From Spirochaetota bacterium (GTDB lineage Bacteria > Spirochaetota > UBA4802 > UBA5550): 9,794 nucleotides of DNA. Under the pieces are notes generated by a model. That model saw nothing but the letters and a program-made list of their open reading frames with translations, was not told the origin of the DNA and ran no database searches. The stretch covers positions 1-9,794 of the forward strand of contig JAKJGD010000040.1 in assembly GCA_022704585.1 (NCBI GenBank), written 5' to 3'. The position numbers and the translations under genes were made by a program. The number at the start of each line of letters is the position of its first letter. The first letter of the stretch is position 1. Below are positions 1 through 5,512 of this stretch, piece by piece.

Positions 1-844
1 CGAACAGGTTGTCGTCCTCGAAGTTGATCATGGTCGCTCCGAAGCGTTCCGCGCACTCAGTGACCTCCGCGATCACCGGGTCCGTGCCGCGGGTGCGGTA
101 CGAGCCGCCCCAGATCACGCGCACGGAGCAGAAGTCGCACCGGTTCGGGCAGCCGCGCGACGTGATCATGGCGGCGATCCTGCCCCGGTACGCCTTGAAG
201 TCCCGGTCGAGCAGGAGGTCCCGCGCGGGCGGCGCGATCAGGTCGATGTCGGCTGCCGGCCGGGCGCCGGTCGTGACCATGGTATCCTTCTCGCGGAAAG
301 CGAGTCCCGGTACTACGGAGGGGTCCCCGCCCGTCGCGATACAGCCCATGAGGGCGGCGGAGGCCGCCTCGCCCTCGCCGGTGACCACGTAGTCCGCTCC
401 TCCCCCGGCAAGGCAGTATTCAGGGTAGAGCGTGGCGTGGTGCCCGCCCGTGACAACCGGCGCGCCCGGCCGATGGCGCTTTACCATCGCGATGATCCGC
501 TCCGCTTCCCGGTAATAGGTCGTGAACATCGAGGGGATAAAGTATACGTCCGCGCGGGACTCCCGCACCCGCTTTTCGATCTCCTGGAAACTCATGCCGA
601 AATGGCAGTAGCGCGTGAAGGGGAATGAGAGCGCGGGATCGGGGCTCTCCCGGAAGCGCGCGAGATAGCCGAATTCCGCGGGCGTTTCGATCTCGCGGCG
701 GGCAGGGGTATGGCCGTTGATCATCTCGACCCCGAACCCCGCGTTTCTCACCGCTGCTGCGACGTACAGAAGGCCGAGCGGCTGGCGCCGGACCGATGTG
801 GCGTAGAAGTCCTCGACCGGAGGATTGATAAAGCATGCTTTCAT
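1..844 (-). CDS. B12-binding-type radical SAM protein, 3' end outside the window
   Basis: The minus frame is open from the ATG at 844-842 to the window edge, giving 281 complete codons. The N-terminus (MKACFINPPVEDFYATSVRR) and a following PLGLLYVAAA stretch are typical of the Rossmann-like B12-binding domain that precedes many radical SAM cores. GGHHAT (residues 133-138) and GEGE (156-159) are usual landmarks of that domain. The [4Fe-4S]/SAM cluster motif is C232-x3-C236-x2-C239 in the context RGCPNRCDFCS. The cobalamin-ligating DxHxxG motif is not visible, as in many BchE/hopanoid-type relatives, so cobalamin binding is not certain. The family does radical chemistry such as methylation or cyclisation on lipids, pigments or peptides; the substrate cannot be read here. 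An in-frame TAA lies at 877-875 and no other good start follows it, which supports this ATG, although its ribosome binding site is poor. The gene diverges from 1023-1718 and no pathway partner is visible. Confidence 0.9.
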   Translation of the reverse strand, partial: MKACFINPPVEDFYATSVRRQPLGLLYVAAAVRNAGFGVEMINGHTPARREIETPAEFGYLARFRESPDPALSFPFTRYCHFGMSFQEIEKRVRESRADVYFIPSMFTTYYREAERIIAMVKRHRPGAPVVTGGHHATLYPEYCLAGGGADYVVTGEGEAASAALMGCIATGGDPSVVPGLAFREKDTMVTTGARPAADIDLIAPPARDLLLDRDFKAYRGRIAAMITSRGCPNRCDFCSVRVIWGGSYRTRGTDPVIAEVTECAERFGATMINFEDDNLF

Positions 845-878
845 GGCTGCATGAAAAATGACGGACGGCCCCTTTTAT

Positions 879-895
879 CGCAAGTATTAATTGCG
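879..895. promoter_or_regulatory. Inverted repeat in a divergent intergenic region
   Basis: CGCAA (879-883) and TTGCG (891-895) form a perfect 5-bp inverted repeat around a 7-bp AT-rich centre. It lies between the divergent radical SAM gene and the secreted-protein gene, nearer the former. It could be an operator for either gene. Short dyads also arise by chance, so this is only a candidate. Confidence 0.25.
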
Positions 896-960
896 CGGGG
901 GAACCGGTCCCGGGATGGATCGGCTGGCCGGAGATTTTACGGAGGGAGGCGGAAAAAATG

Positions 961-989
961 TTGCCATATCCCGGTATTTGCGATAGAAA
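961..989 (+). promoter_or_regulatory. Candidate sigma-70-type promoter of the secreted-protein gene
   Basis: TTGCCA (961-966) and TAGAAA (984-989) are separated by 17 bp and match the -35 and -10 consensus at 5/6 and 4/6 positions. Transcription would start near 996, just upstream of the AGGGGG ribosome binding site at 1011-1016. Spacing and position are good; the assignment is by eye. Confidence 0.4.
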
Positions 990-1022
990 TAAAGAGTACA
1001 AATTCAATGCAGGGGGCGTGCC

Positions 1023-1718
1023 ATGAAATCTGCAGTTCGCGTGATCTTCATTTGCTGTGCCGGTCTTGTTCTTCTTTTGCCCGGTCTCTATGCGGCCGGA
1101 AAAGCTAAAAGCGTGCTCGATTATTACCGGCTCCTGATGCCCGAGATGCTGGACGGCACACGGTTCGAGTTCACGAAAAAGGGCACTGCATGGAAGACGA
1201 CCTCCCCGATCACAGAAGCCGAGCTCGATTGCACCGTGGACCTGAAAAACGGCTACATGGAAGTGTCCGATCCGGGCACGGGCGGTGGCACGCTCACCCA
1301 GGAGATGGCGCTTTTTATTAATAAGATGCGCGAGAGTTTCATGGGCGTAAACATCACGACCTTCGACGGCATCGGCGTTAGCAACAGGTGCAGGTTCTAC
1401 CGGTGGACCGGCGACGGATGGGCCGTGGCCAGGGTTCTGCCCGATATACCGCTCGTACAATTCTTCAAGCCCGGCTTCGATTTTTCCTCCGTGAAGGGCA
1501 GCGTCTCGCTCCTGTACGCCCTGCCGCGGAAAGGGACAACGGTAATCGCGAAGCTGGACGTGTCCCGTCTCCGGATGATGATGAGCGATAATATGGGCTT
1601 TGGACCGGAAGATCAGAAAAAGGCGAAGCAGGCAATGGAACATGTCGCGTTCAACTCGGTCGAACTTAACTGGGACATGGACCGGAGCGTATTTATCGTC
1701 GGGAAGATGCTTGAGTAG
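1023..1718 (+). CDS. Secreted protein of unknown function
   Basis: The 231-residue product has a clear Sec signal peptide: basic MKSAVR, a hydrophobic core to about residue 22, and a probable signal peptidase I site after LYAA. I do not recognise the mature domain. It opens with LDYYRLLMPEML, has a Gly-rich turn (DPGTGGG), a Trp-containing segment (RFYRWTGDGWAVARV) and a charged helical stretch near the end (EDQKKAKQAMEH), then ends in an alternating hydrophobic strand. Mature cysteines are few, and there is no lipobox, sortase signal or membrane anchor, so a soluble periplasmic or exported protein is likely. The start is supported by AGGGGG at 1011-1016. It converges on the helix-hairpin-helix gene with 9 bp between stop codons and no terminator between them. 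An upstream promoter candidate suggests it is transcribed alone. Confidence 0.82.
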   Translation: MKSAVRVIFICCAGLVLLLPGLYAAGKAKSVLDYYRLLMPEMLDGTRFEFTKKGTAWKTTSPITEAELDCTVDLKNGYMEVSDPGTGGGTLTQEMALFINKMRESFMGVNITTFDGIGVSNRCRFYRWTGDGWAVARVLPDIPLVQFFKPGFDFSSVKGSVSLLYALPRKGTTVIAKLDVSRLRMMMSDNMGFGPEDQKKAKQAMEHVAFNSVELNWDMDRSVFIVGKMLE

Positions 1719-1727
1719 GAGCGGGGC

Positions 1728-1997
1728 TCAGTCCTTCCAGTTCCACCACTTGAGGCGCTCCGGGTCGTGCGCGCGGTTTGAAGCGAAGTACGCGGCGCAC
1801 CGGAGCACGTAGAGCATGCACCGGTCGACAGGCCCGCCGCTTTTCCGGCAGAGGTCGCGGTAGAGGCGCTCGGGGTCCTTGCCCTTGAGCGCCTGCACGG
1901 ATCTGATTCCCAGGCCGAGCAGGTCCTCCGCGATTTTCTCGCCCACGCCGGGGATGGTCCGCAGCTCCTTCAGTATCTGTTTCGCATCTCTGCCCAT
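1728..1997 (-). CDS. Helix-hairpin-helix protein of the Cdd1 ('Pathogenicity locus') family
   Basis: The 89-residue product matches the usual length and pattern of the Cdd1 family (Pfam PF11731 as I recall it). Residues 12-30 contain the helix-hairpin-helix: LRTIPGVGEKIAEDLLGLGI, with the IPGVG hairpin that typically contacts the DNA backbone. The C-terminal half has the family's cysteine pattern, C50, C60 and C67, around GGPVDRCMLYVLRCA. The biochemical role of the family is not established; nucleic-acid binding is inferred from the hairpin. AGGGAGGA (2010-2003) precedes the ATG at 1997-1995 by 5 nt and overlaps the stop codon of the upstream membrane-protein gene, so the two are probably co-transcribed and translationally coupled. 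The family name is historical and does not imply virulence. Confidence 0.88.
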   Translation of the reverse strand: MGRDAKQILKELRTIPGVGEKIAEDLLGLGIRSVQALKGKDPERLYRDLCRKSGGPVDRCMLYVLRCAAYFASNRAHDPERLKWWNWKD

Positions 1998-2009
1998 GCT
2001 CGTCCTCCC

Positions 2010-2639
2010 TTACACCCATCCCAGGCCGGCAGCGAACACGCAGTAGCAGATAATGGCTGCCGCGACGGTAACCGACGCGCCGATCAGCTTCCCCCTGAGG
2101 GCAAACCGGTCGTGGTACCATGCGAGGAACAGGAAGGGCGCACCGTATGCGATTATGATAAGCCATATGTTGGGCCAGCTCCAGAAGCGGTACTCCCACA
2201 CGAGCGCGCCCCAGCGGTTCAGAAGCGACTCGACGAAAACGCAGAACAGGCCGAAGCCGGCCGGTATGATGATGCGGTTGGGCATTCCGAATATTTTCTT
2301 ATCGCGATCATCAGGCAGGCAGTTCAGGACCACAAGCGGGGCCAGGGCGAACATGAACGCGATTTCAAGGTTGAGGCCGACGAATACCAGGAATACGCTC
2401 CTGCCTGATATGGTCCAGAGCGCCGAGTATTCTGTGAAATGGAGGACGAGGGCGTTGATCATCTCCCAGATCAACTCGCCGGCGAAAAAGCCGATCCCCA
2501 GGAGGACCCGGTCCCATGCCCCTTTTCTCGCCTCAACGGAGTAGGCATATATGACCAGGGCGAGAAGCGGCACTGCATACCACTCGAACGTGTTCAGCTT
2601 CCTGAGATTTTCCAGTGCCTGAATGCTTGCTTCGGTCAT
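2010..2639 (-). CDS. Six-helix integral membrane protein, paralogue of 7833-8459
   Basis: The 209-residue product has no signal peptide and about six hydrophobic helices, near residues 20-36, 44-66, 82-106, 123-141, 156-174 and 185-205. I do not recognise the family. Alignment by eye with the gene at 7833-8459 shows shared residues across the whole length: F-x-W-Y-x2-P-x-L-A-x-V-I-Y-x-Y near the start, E59-x2-N62-A-L-x2-H67-F in helix 2, ALWT after it, E92 in helix 3, E137 in helix 4, A-x-V-W148-x-Y, and a final LGW. Acidic residues and a histidine inside helices suggest a ligand-binding, transport or proton-handling role, but that is inference. AGGAGGA (2652-2646) sets the start at 2639. The gene is followed after 12 bp by the helix-hairpin-helix gene. 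Upstream lies the repeat-rich region 2640-3117. Confidence 0.88.
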   Translation of the reverse strand: MTEASIQALENLRKLNTFEWYAVPLLALVIYAYSVEARKGAWDRVLLGIGFFAGELIWEMINALVLHFTEYSALWTISGRSVFLVFVGLNLEIAFMFALAPLVVLNCLPDDRDKKIFGMPNRIIIPAGFGLFCVFVESLLNRWGALVWEYRFWSWPNIWLIIIAYGAPFLFLAWYHDRFALRGKLIGASVTVAAAIICYCVFAAGLGWV

Positions 2640-2719
2640 CGGGGGTCCTCCTCGTCACCTGTCACTCGATACATATGTACATAAAGCAAAATTGTTCAAC
2701 TATTATTCTTGTAAAATGG

Positions 2720-2872
2720 GTGTCAGAGTAAATTAGTGCGATAGTTATCGCCTTGTGGTGTCAGAGCAATCCATGGACCGATAGTTATCGGTTCATGGTG
2801 GAATATTATCCGCATCCTGCCGCATGCCCCAGGCCTGTCGGCGATAGTTGTCGCCCGGGTGTCAGAGTAAGT
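2720..2872. repeat. Repeat cluster: GTGTCAGAG boxes with AGTT-loop dyads
   Basis: GTGTCAGAG occurs at 2720-2728, 2758-2766 and 2859-2867. Boxes 1 and 3 extend the match to GTGTCAGAGTAARTTMGYG; box 2 keeps GTGTCAGAGCAAT. Three dyads share the centre GATAGTT(A/G)TC: 2738-2751 (GCGAT/ATCGC), 2777-2792 (ACCGAT/ATCGGT) and 2840-2855 (GGCGAT/GTCGCC). Each can fold as a hairpin with an AGTT loop. The middle one extends to 2771-2798 with CCATG/CATGG arms and one G-T wobble. Stem bases differ between copies but stay paired. Boxes 1 and 2 each precede a dyad by about 10 bp, and box 3 follows its dyad by 3 bp. Repeated terminal boxes are known at the ends of some insertion sequences (for example IS21-like elements), so a solo element end or MITE-like relic is plausible. 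Clustered operators are the alternative. Confidence 0.7.
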
Positions 2873-2887
2873 TCGCGGTATTTGATA

Positions 2888-2973
2888 AATTGGACAATTT
2901 TGGTTATATCGGAAATTGGCCAATTTTTCCCATCTGCCATAATTGTCAAAAAATTTACCGATTGGACAATTTT
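2888..2973. repeat. Three copies of ATTGG(A/C)CAATTTT
   Basis: ATTGGACAATTTT is at 2889-2901 and exactly repeated at 2961-2973; ATTGGCCAATTTT is at 2915-2927. Each copy is itself a dyad. The middle copy is the centre of the perfect 14-bp palindrome AAATTGGCCAATTT (2913-2926). AATTGTC at 2941-2947 adds an inverted half. The outer copies are 72 bp apart. Such repeated AT-rich dyads could be regulator-binding sites or part of a degenerate mobile element. No protein is implied. Confidence 0.65.
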
Positions 2974-3117
2974 AGATATGCCAGATTCTGGCAAGACAAC
3001 GGGCAAAATTATATGATAGTTAAAAACATACCGTCTGGTTGGTTTTTATATTAGCTGGATGGGAGAAGTGTAACACTCTTTTTGATTATACTTATACCAT
3101 TATTTCGGAGGAAATGT

Positions 3118-4065
3118 ATGAAAAAAATGATCGCACTGGTGGCCTCATTCATAGTGCTTGCCTGGGCCGTGGAACCGCTCCTGGCGGCCGGCGATGCCCC
3201 GAAATGCAGCACGAAATATCCGATTATTCTGGTCCATGGCGCATTTTTCAAGGATGAGAACATGCTTGGCATCAATTACTGGTGGCAAATACCTTCAGCT
3301 CTGGAGGACGAGGGAGCGGTGGTGTATGTGTGCCAGCAGGATACCTTTAATGGATCAATTGAGCGGGCAAAAGAGGTGGCGGCCGAGATCGGGCAGCTCT
3401 TCGCCCTGAACCCGACCTGGAAAAAGGTCAATATCATCGCACATTCCCAGGGGCCGCTTGACAGCCGCTACATGATCTCGAACCTGGGCATCCCGGGGAA
3501 GGGCCTGGCGAAAAACTATGTGGCCTCCCTGACGAGCATCAGCGGCGTGCACCGCGGTTCCGAAGTCGCAGATCTGTTGTGGAAGATGTACAAGGGCATT
3601 CCGGTTCTCGGGCCGGCGCTGGGCGACGCCATTATGGCGGCCATTGACGCGTTTGCGGATATTTTTTACTATAACGAGCAGGACCAGAACACCATGCTCC
3701 TCCTGTACAGCCTGACCTCGGATTACATGAAGAACGTTTTTAACCCGATGACCCCGGATGCCGCTGGCGTGTACTACCAGTCATGGGGCGGCAAGATCAC
3801 GGGGCTGCATCCGGAGCTCGAGAACGTCCTTGTGGCGCCGCTCTGGGCAATCATGAAGCTGATGGGCGCCGGAGACAATGACGGACTGGTGTCCCTGACC
3901 AGCGCGAAGTGGGGCAAGTGGCGTGGAGCCCTCACCGGTGCGTGGTGGGGAGACGGCGTGAACCACTTTAATGAGATCAACCATTTCTTCGGATCAACCT
4001 CCGGCTTTGATGCCCCGGGCTTCTACATCGATGTTGTGAAAGAGCTTAAAAGCATGGGATACTGA
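3118..4065 (+). CDS. Secreted triacylglycerol lipase, alpha/beta-hydrolase family I type
   Basis: The 315-residue product resembles the Pseudomonas/Burkholderia LipA-type lipases that hydrolyse ester bonds of acylglycerols outside the cell. A signal peptide (basic MKKM, hydrophobic core, cleavage near LLAAG) ends around residue 24. The oxyanion-hole HG is at H40-G41 in IILVHGAFF. The nucleophile elbow is A108-H-S110-Q-G, the catalytic Asp is D255 in GDNDGLV, and the catalytic His is H283 in VNHFNEINHFFG. The length fits the family. Oddities are Ala instead of the usual Gly at the elbow start, Pro after it (AHSQGP), and Asn285 and His289 where family members usually have the calcium-ligand Asp and a Gln. 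No Lif-type foldase gene is nearby. GGAGG (3107-3111) selects the ATG at 3118 over an in-frame TTG at 3082. A strong terminator follows, so the gene is probably transcribed alone. Confidence 0.93.
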   Translation: MKKMIALVASFIVLAWAVEPLLAAGDAPKCSTKYPIILVHGAFFKDENMLGINYWWQIPSALEDEGAVVYVCQQDTFNGSIERAKEVAAEIGQLFALNPTWKKVNIIAHSQGPLDSRYMISNLGIPGKGLAKNYVASLTSISGVHRGSEVADLLWKMYKGIPVLGPALGDAIMAAIDAFADIFYYNEQDQNTMLLLYSLTSDYMKNVFNPMTPDAAGVYYQSWGGKITGLHPELENVLVAPLWAIMKLMGAGDNDGLVSLTSAKWGKWRGALTGAWWGDGVNHFNEINHFFGSTSGFDAPGFYIDVVKELKSMGY

Positions 4066-4076
4066 TCGATCGATCA
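4063..4076. repeat. 14-bp palindrome with overlapping GATC sites
   Basis: TGATCGATCGATCA is a perfect palindrome that starts at the lipase stop codon and contains three GATC sites. It sits 7 bp before the terminator stem. It could be a methylation-rich site or simply chance. Confidence 0.4.
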
Positions 4077-4082
4077 ACACTG

Positions 4083-4117
4083 AGGCCGGGGCCATGCAGG
4101 AACCCCGGCCTTTTTAT
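4083..4117 (+). terminator. Rho-independent terminator of the lipase gene
   Basis: AGGCCGGGG (4083-4091) and CCCCGGCCT (4103-4111) form a perfect 9-bp GC-rich stem with an 11-nt loop, followed directly by a T run (4111-4115). It lies 17 bp after the lipase stop codon. Confidence 0.9.
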
Positions 4118-4213
4118 ACCCCGGGAACAGCATCTCGTCTTCAAATATGATTATCTCTTGCACTCTGTGGATCCGGCACGGCGGATGAGGCGTCATTATT
4201 AGATGCCCGGGTT

Positions 4214-4241
4214 TTGTCTTTACAAACCTGATAATTAATAT
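4214..4241 (+). promoter_or_regulatory. Candidate promoter of the small lipoprotein gene
   Basis: TTGTCT (4214-4219) and TAATAT (4236-4241) are 16 bp apart in an AT-rich patch about 75 bp before the lipoprotein start. Between this site and the gene, TCTCGA (4256-4261) and TCGAGA (4267-4272) form a 6-bp dyad with a 5-nt centre that could be a leader hairpin or operator. The region 4118-4315 otherwise shows no gene. Confidence 0.35.
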
Positions 4242-4315
4242 TACAGTGGGAGTATTCTCGAAGGGGTCGAGACATCGCCGCACGCGCGAAATTGCCGCAC
4301 CCAACAGGAGGAATC

Positions 4316-4696
4316 ATGAAGGCCCGGATTATAATTACATGTACGGCAATCTTAATTCTTGCGGGAGGGTGCGCGCATATGCAGCGATCGGACGAGGTTG
4401 GCGACCCGGCCGGCCTGGGCGGACAGGTCGGGAATAATATCGTTATCGTGGGCGCCGTTTCCAGGACGCCCTGGCAGCACATGGTCGACCCGCGTCCGTC
4501 CCATCCTCATGCAACCTACTTCGACATGGGCAGCGGCCAGATCGTCGTGTACTCGAAGGAGCCGATCGGGTGCGCCGGCACGGTCAGGGTAACGGGAACA
4601 GTCATCAGGCTGGAAGGGTCCTCCAAGGACCCGCGGCGCAAGGAAACCTGCACCGAGTACCACGTGCTTGCCGATTCCTGGGAGTGCGTCAGGTGA
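4316..4696 (+). CDS. Small lipoprotein, possibly OB-fold-like
   Basis: The 126-residue product starts with a basic and hydrophobic signal (MKARIIITCTAILIL) and a lipobox-like AGGC, making C19 the probable lipidated residue. A G at -2 and A at -3 is acceptable but not the strict LxxC consensus. The mature part is predicted by eye to be mostly beta: NNIVIVGAVSRTPW, GQIVVYSKEP, GTVRVTGTVIRLEG and EYHVLADSWEC. The pattern of G-x-V strands followed by VTGTVI and a final YHVLADSWEC recalls small OB-fold periplasmic proteins, but this is only a resemblance. Three further cysteines in the mature protein could form a disulfide. AGGAGG (4306-4311) before the ATG at 4316 fixes the start rather than an upstream in-frame ATG at 4292. 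The gene stands alone and converges on 4738-5286. Confidence 0.8.
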   Translation: MKARIIITCTAILILAGGCAHMQRSDEVGDPAGLGGQVGNNIVIVGAVSRTPWQHMVDPRPSHPHATYFDMGSGQIVVYSKEPIGCAGTVRVTGTVIRLEGSSKDPRRKETCTEYHVLADSWECVR

Positions 4697-4700
4697 GGGG

Positions 4701-4741
4701 CTGACCGCGGCGTCCCGGCGTACGGGACCGGGGCCGGTCAG
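4701..4741. terminator. Two-tier hairpin between convergent genes, possible bidirectional terminator
   Basis: CTGACCG (4701-4707) pairs with CGGTCAG (4735-4741), and nested inside GTCCCG (4712-4717) pairs with CGGGAC (4723-4728) around a 5-nt loop. The outer arm overlaps the stop codon of the minus gene. The symmetry and convergent setting fit a bidirectional terminator, but neither side has a convincing T run, so a Rho-dependent end or an RNA-stabilising hairpin is also possible. Confidence 0.5.
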
Positions 4742-5286
4742 GATGCGCTGCGCCGCGCCCTGGCCGTTTTAAGCACGAGCCGCGCTCCCATCACGAATAG
4801 TATGCAGAGAGATACTGCGGCGAGCGCCCACTTGCACGCGGAGACCAGCGCGGTAATGAACACGAGCGTTCCGGACAGGTCCGGGTAGTGCCCGACGAGA
4901 TTCAGCTCCAGCACATTTTCCGCGAGGTCGAATGCTGCCGCTGCCAGCGGCAGGTAGCAATAGCCCGGGATGCCTCCTTCCCTGATCGCGCCGGAGAGAC
5001 CTGTTTTAATGAAGAGCATCGTGAAAAACATGAACGAACCGTACAGAAGCGGGTGGATGAAGTCGAGATAAAAGTGTGATTTGAATATATCGATTCCGGG
5101 CTGTCCCCATGCCCAGAGCAGGTCGGCCATGCCCTTTTCGTCAAACGTGAGCTGGAAACGGAATACATTTTCGCTCCCAAGCGGCTCGAGGATTTTCATG
5201 ATCACGAACTGCGACGTGAAATAGAGGATGCCGCTCGCGACGGCCGCGGCAAGGAGATTTCTTTTGCTGCCGATCAATGATATCAT
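4738..5286 (-). CDS. Four-helix integral membrane protein of unknown function
   Basis: The 182-residue product has hydrophobic helices near residues 11-31, 75-94, 107-128 and 140-166. A soluble loop of about 40 residues (FRFQLTFDEKGMADLLWAWG) lies between helices 1 and 2, and a basic tail ends the protein. FxLDFxxPLLYG at the start of helix 2 and an FDLAENVLE stretch in helix 3 recall a recurrent class of small uncharacterised bacterial membrane proteins; I cannot name it. No catalytic motif is seen. I choose the ATG at 5286 because AGGAG (5298-5294) precedes it by 7 nt. The in-frame ATG at 5316 has no ribosome binding site and overlaps the -10 box of the best promoter. The gene appears to be a single transcription unit, divergent from the CoA-transferase gene. 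Confidence 0.83.
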   Translation of the reverse strand: MISLIGSKRNLLAAAVASGILYFTSQFVIMKILEPLGSENVFRFQLTFDEKGMADLLWAWGQPGIDIFKSHFYLDFIHPLLYGSFMFFTMLFIKTGLSGAIREGGIPGYCYLPLAAAAFDLAENVLELNLVGHYPDLSGTLVFITALVSACKWALAAVSLCILFVMGARLVLKTARARRSAS

Positions 5287-5314
5287 GCGGAAACTCCTGT
5301 GCGGGGGTTGGCTC

Positions 5315-5343
5315 ATTCTGCCATAGTGTCACGGTTGTGTCAA
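5315..5343 (-). promoter_or_regulatory. Strong sigma-70-type promoter of 4738-5286 with paired GTGTCA boxes
   Basis: Read on the minus strand, TTGACA (5343-5338), a 17-bp spacer and CAGAAT (5320-5315) match the consensus at 6/6 and 4/6 positions. Transcription would begin near 5308, leaving a short leader before AGGAG and the ATG at 5286. On the plus strand GTGTCA occurs at 5326-5331 and 5337-5342, exactly 11 bp apart, overlapping the -35 box and spacer. This could be an operator pair on one DNA face. Confidence 0.6.
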
Positions 5344-5402
5344 CGAGATAAAGGCGGCACCGTATCGGCAGGCGGTTTTGGACGCAGCGTCAGTTTTCAT
5401 GG

Positions 5403-5430
5403 TTGACAATTCTATACAAATATTAATAGT
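5403..5430 (+). promoter_or_regulatory. Candidate promoter of the CoA-transferase gene
   Basis: A perfect -35 box TTGACA (5403-5408) is followed after 16 bp by AATAGT (5425-5430, 4/6 match). The patch is AT-rich and about 85 bp before the start codon, leaving a leader of roughly 75 nt. The -10 assignment is uncertain because several AT hexamers overlap. Confidence 0.5.
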
Positions 5431-5512
5431 GTTATGCAAAGGGGATTCAGCCTCACCCTCGCCGTATTGCTTGCAACAACCATAAATGATTCCAATGCAC
5501 CGGGAGGTTTCA

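Larger units (their letters stand above)
2640..3117. other. AT-rich intergenic region with short repeats
   Basis: This 478-bp gene-free stretch lies between divergent genes. It holds three GTGTCAGAG boxes and three AGTT-loop dyads (2720-2872), three copies of ATTGG(A/C)CAATTTT (2889-2973), a 15-bp dyad around TGCCAGA/TCTGGCA (2979-2993), and the lipase start signals. Short frames in it carry no ribosome binding sites and no recognisable protein. Its base composition is clearly more AT-rich than the flanking genes, especially 2880-3110, as expected of acquired or non-coding DNA. Possible -10-like hexamers for the lipase include TATATT (3047-3052) and TATACT (3087-3092), but neither has a good -35 partner. 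Confidence 0.7.

Noticed and set aside
420..1643. Long minus-strand open frame of 407 codons
   Set aside because: It runs opposite to the secreted-protein gene and in another frame than the radical SAM gene, crossing the intergenic gap. Its translation is rich in Arg, Pro, His and Gly without any domain, and it has no ribosome binding site; it is a shadow of GC-rich coding DNA.
2720..2973. CRISPR array
   Set aside because: Repeat units are short and imperfect, spacing is irregular, and no cas gene is in the window.
2806..3054. Short frames in the AT-rich region, including LDNF and NWPI-containing peptides
   Set aside because: The repeated peptides follow from the ATTGGACAATTTT repeats being 72 bp apart. 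No ribosome binding site or recognisable domain supports a gene.
3082..3117. TTG start for the lipase 36 bp upstream
   Set aside because: The ATG at 3118 has GGAGG at the right distance and begins a classical signal peptide; the extension would spoil the signal and overlaps the ribosome binding site.
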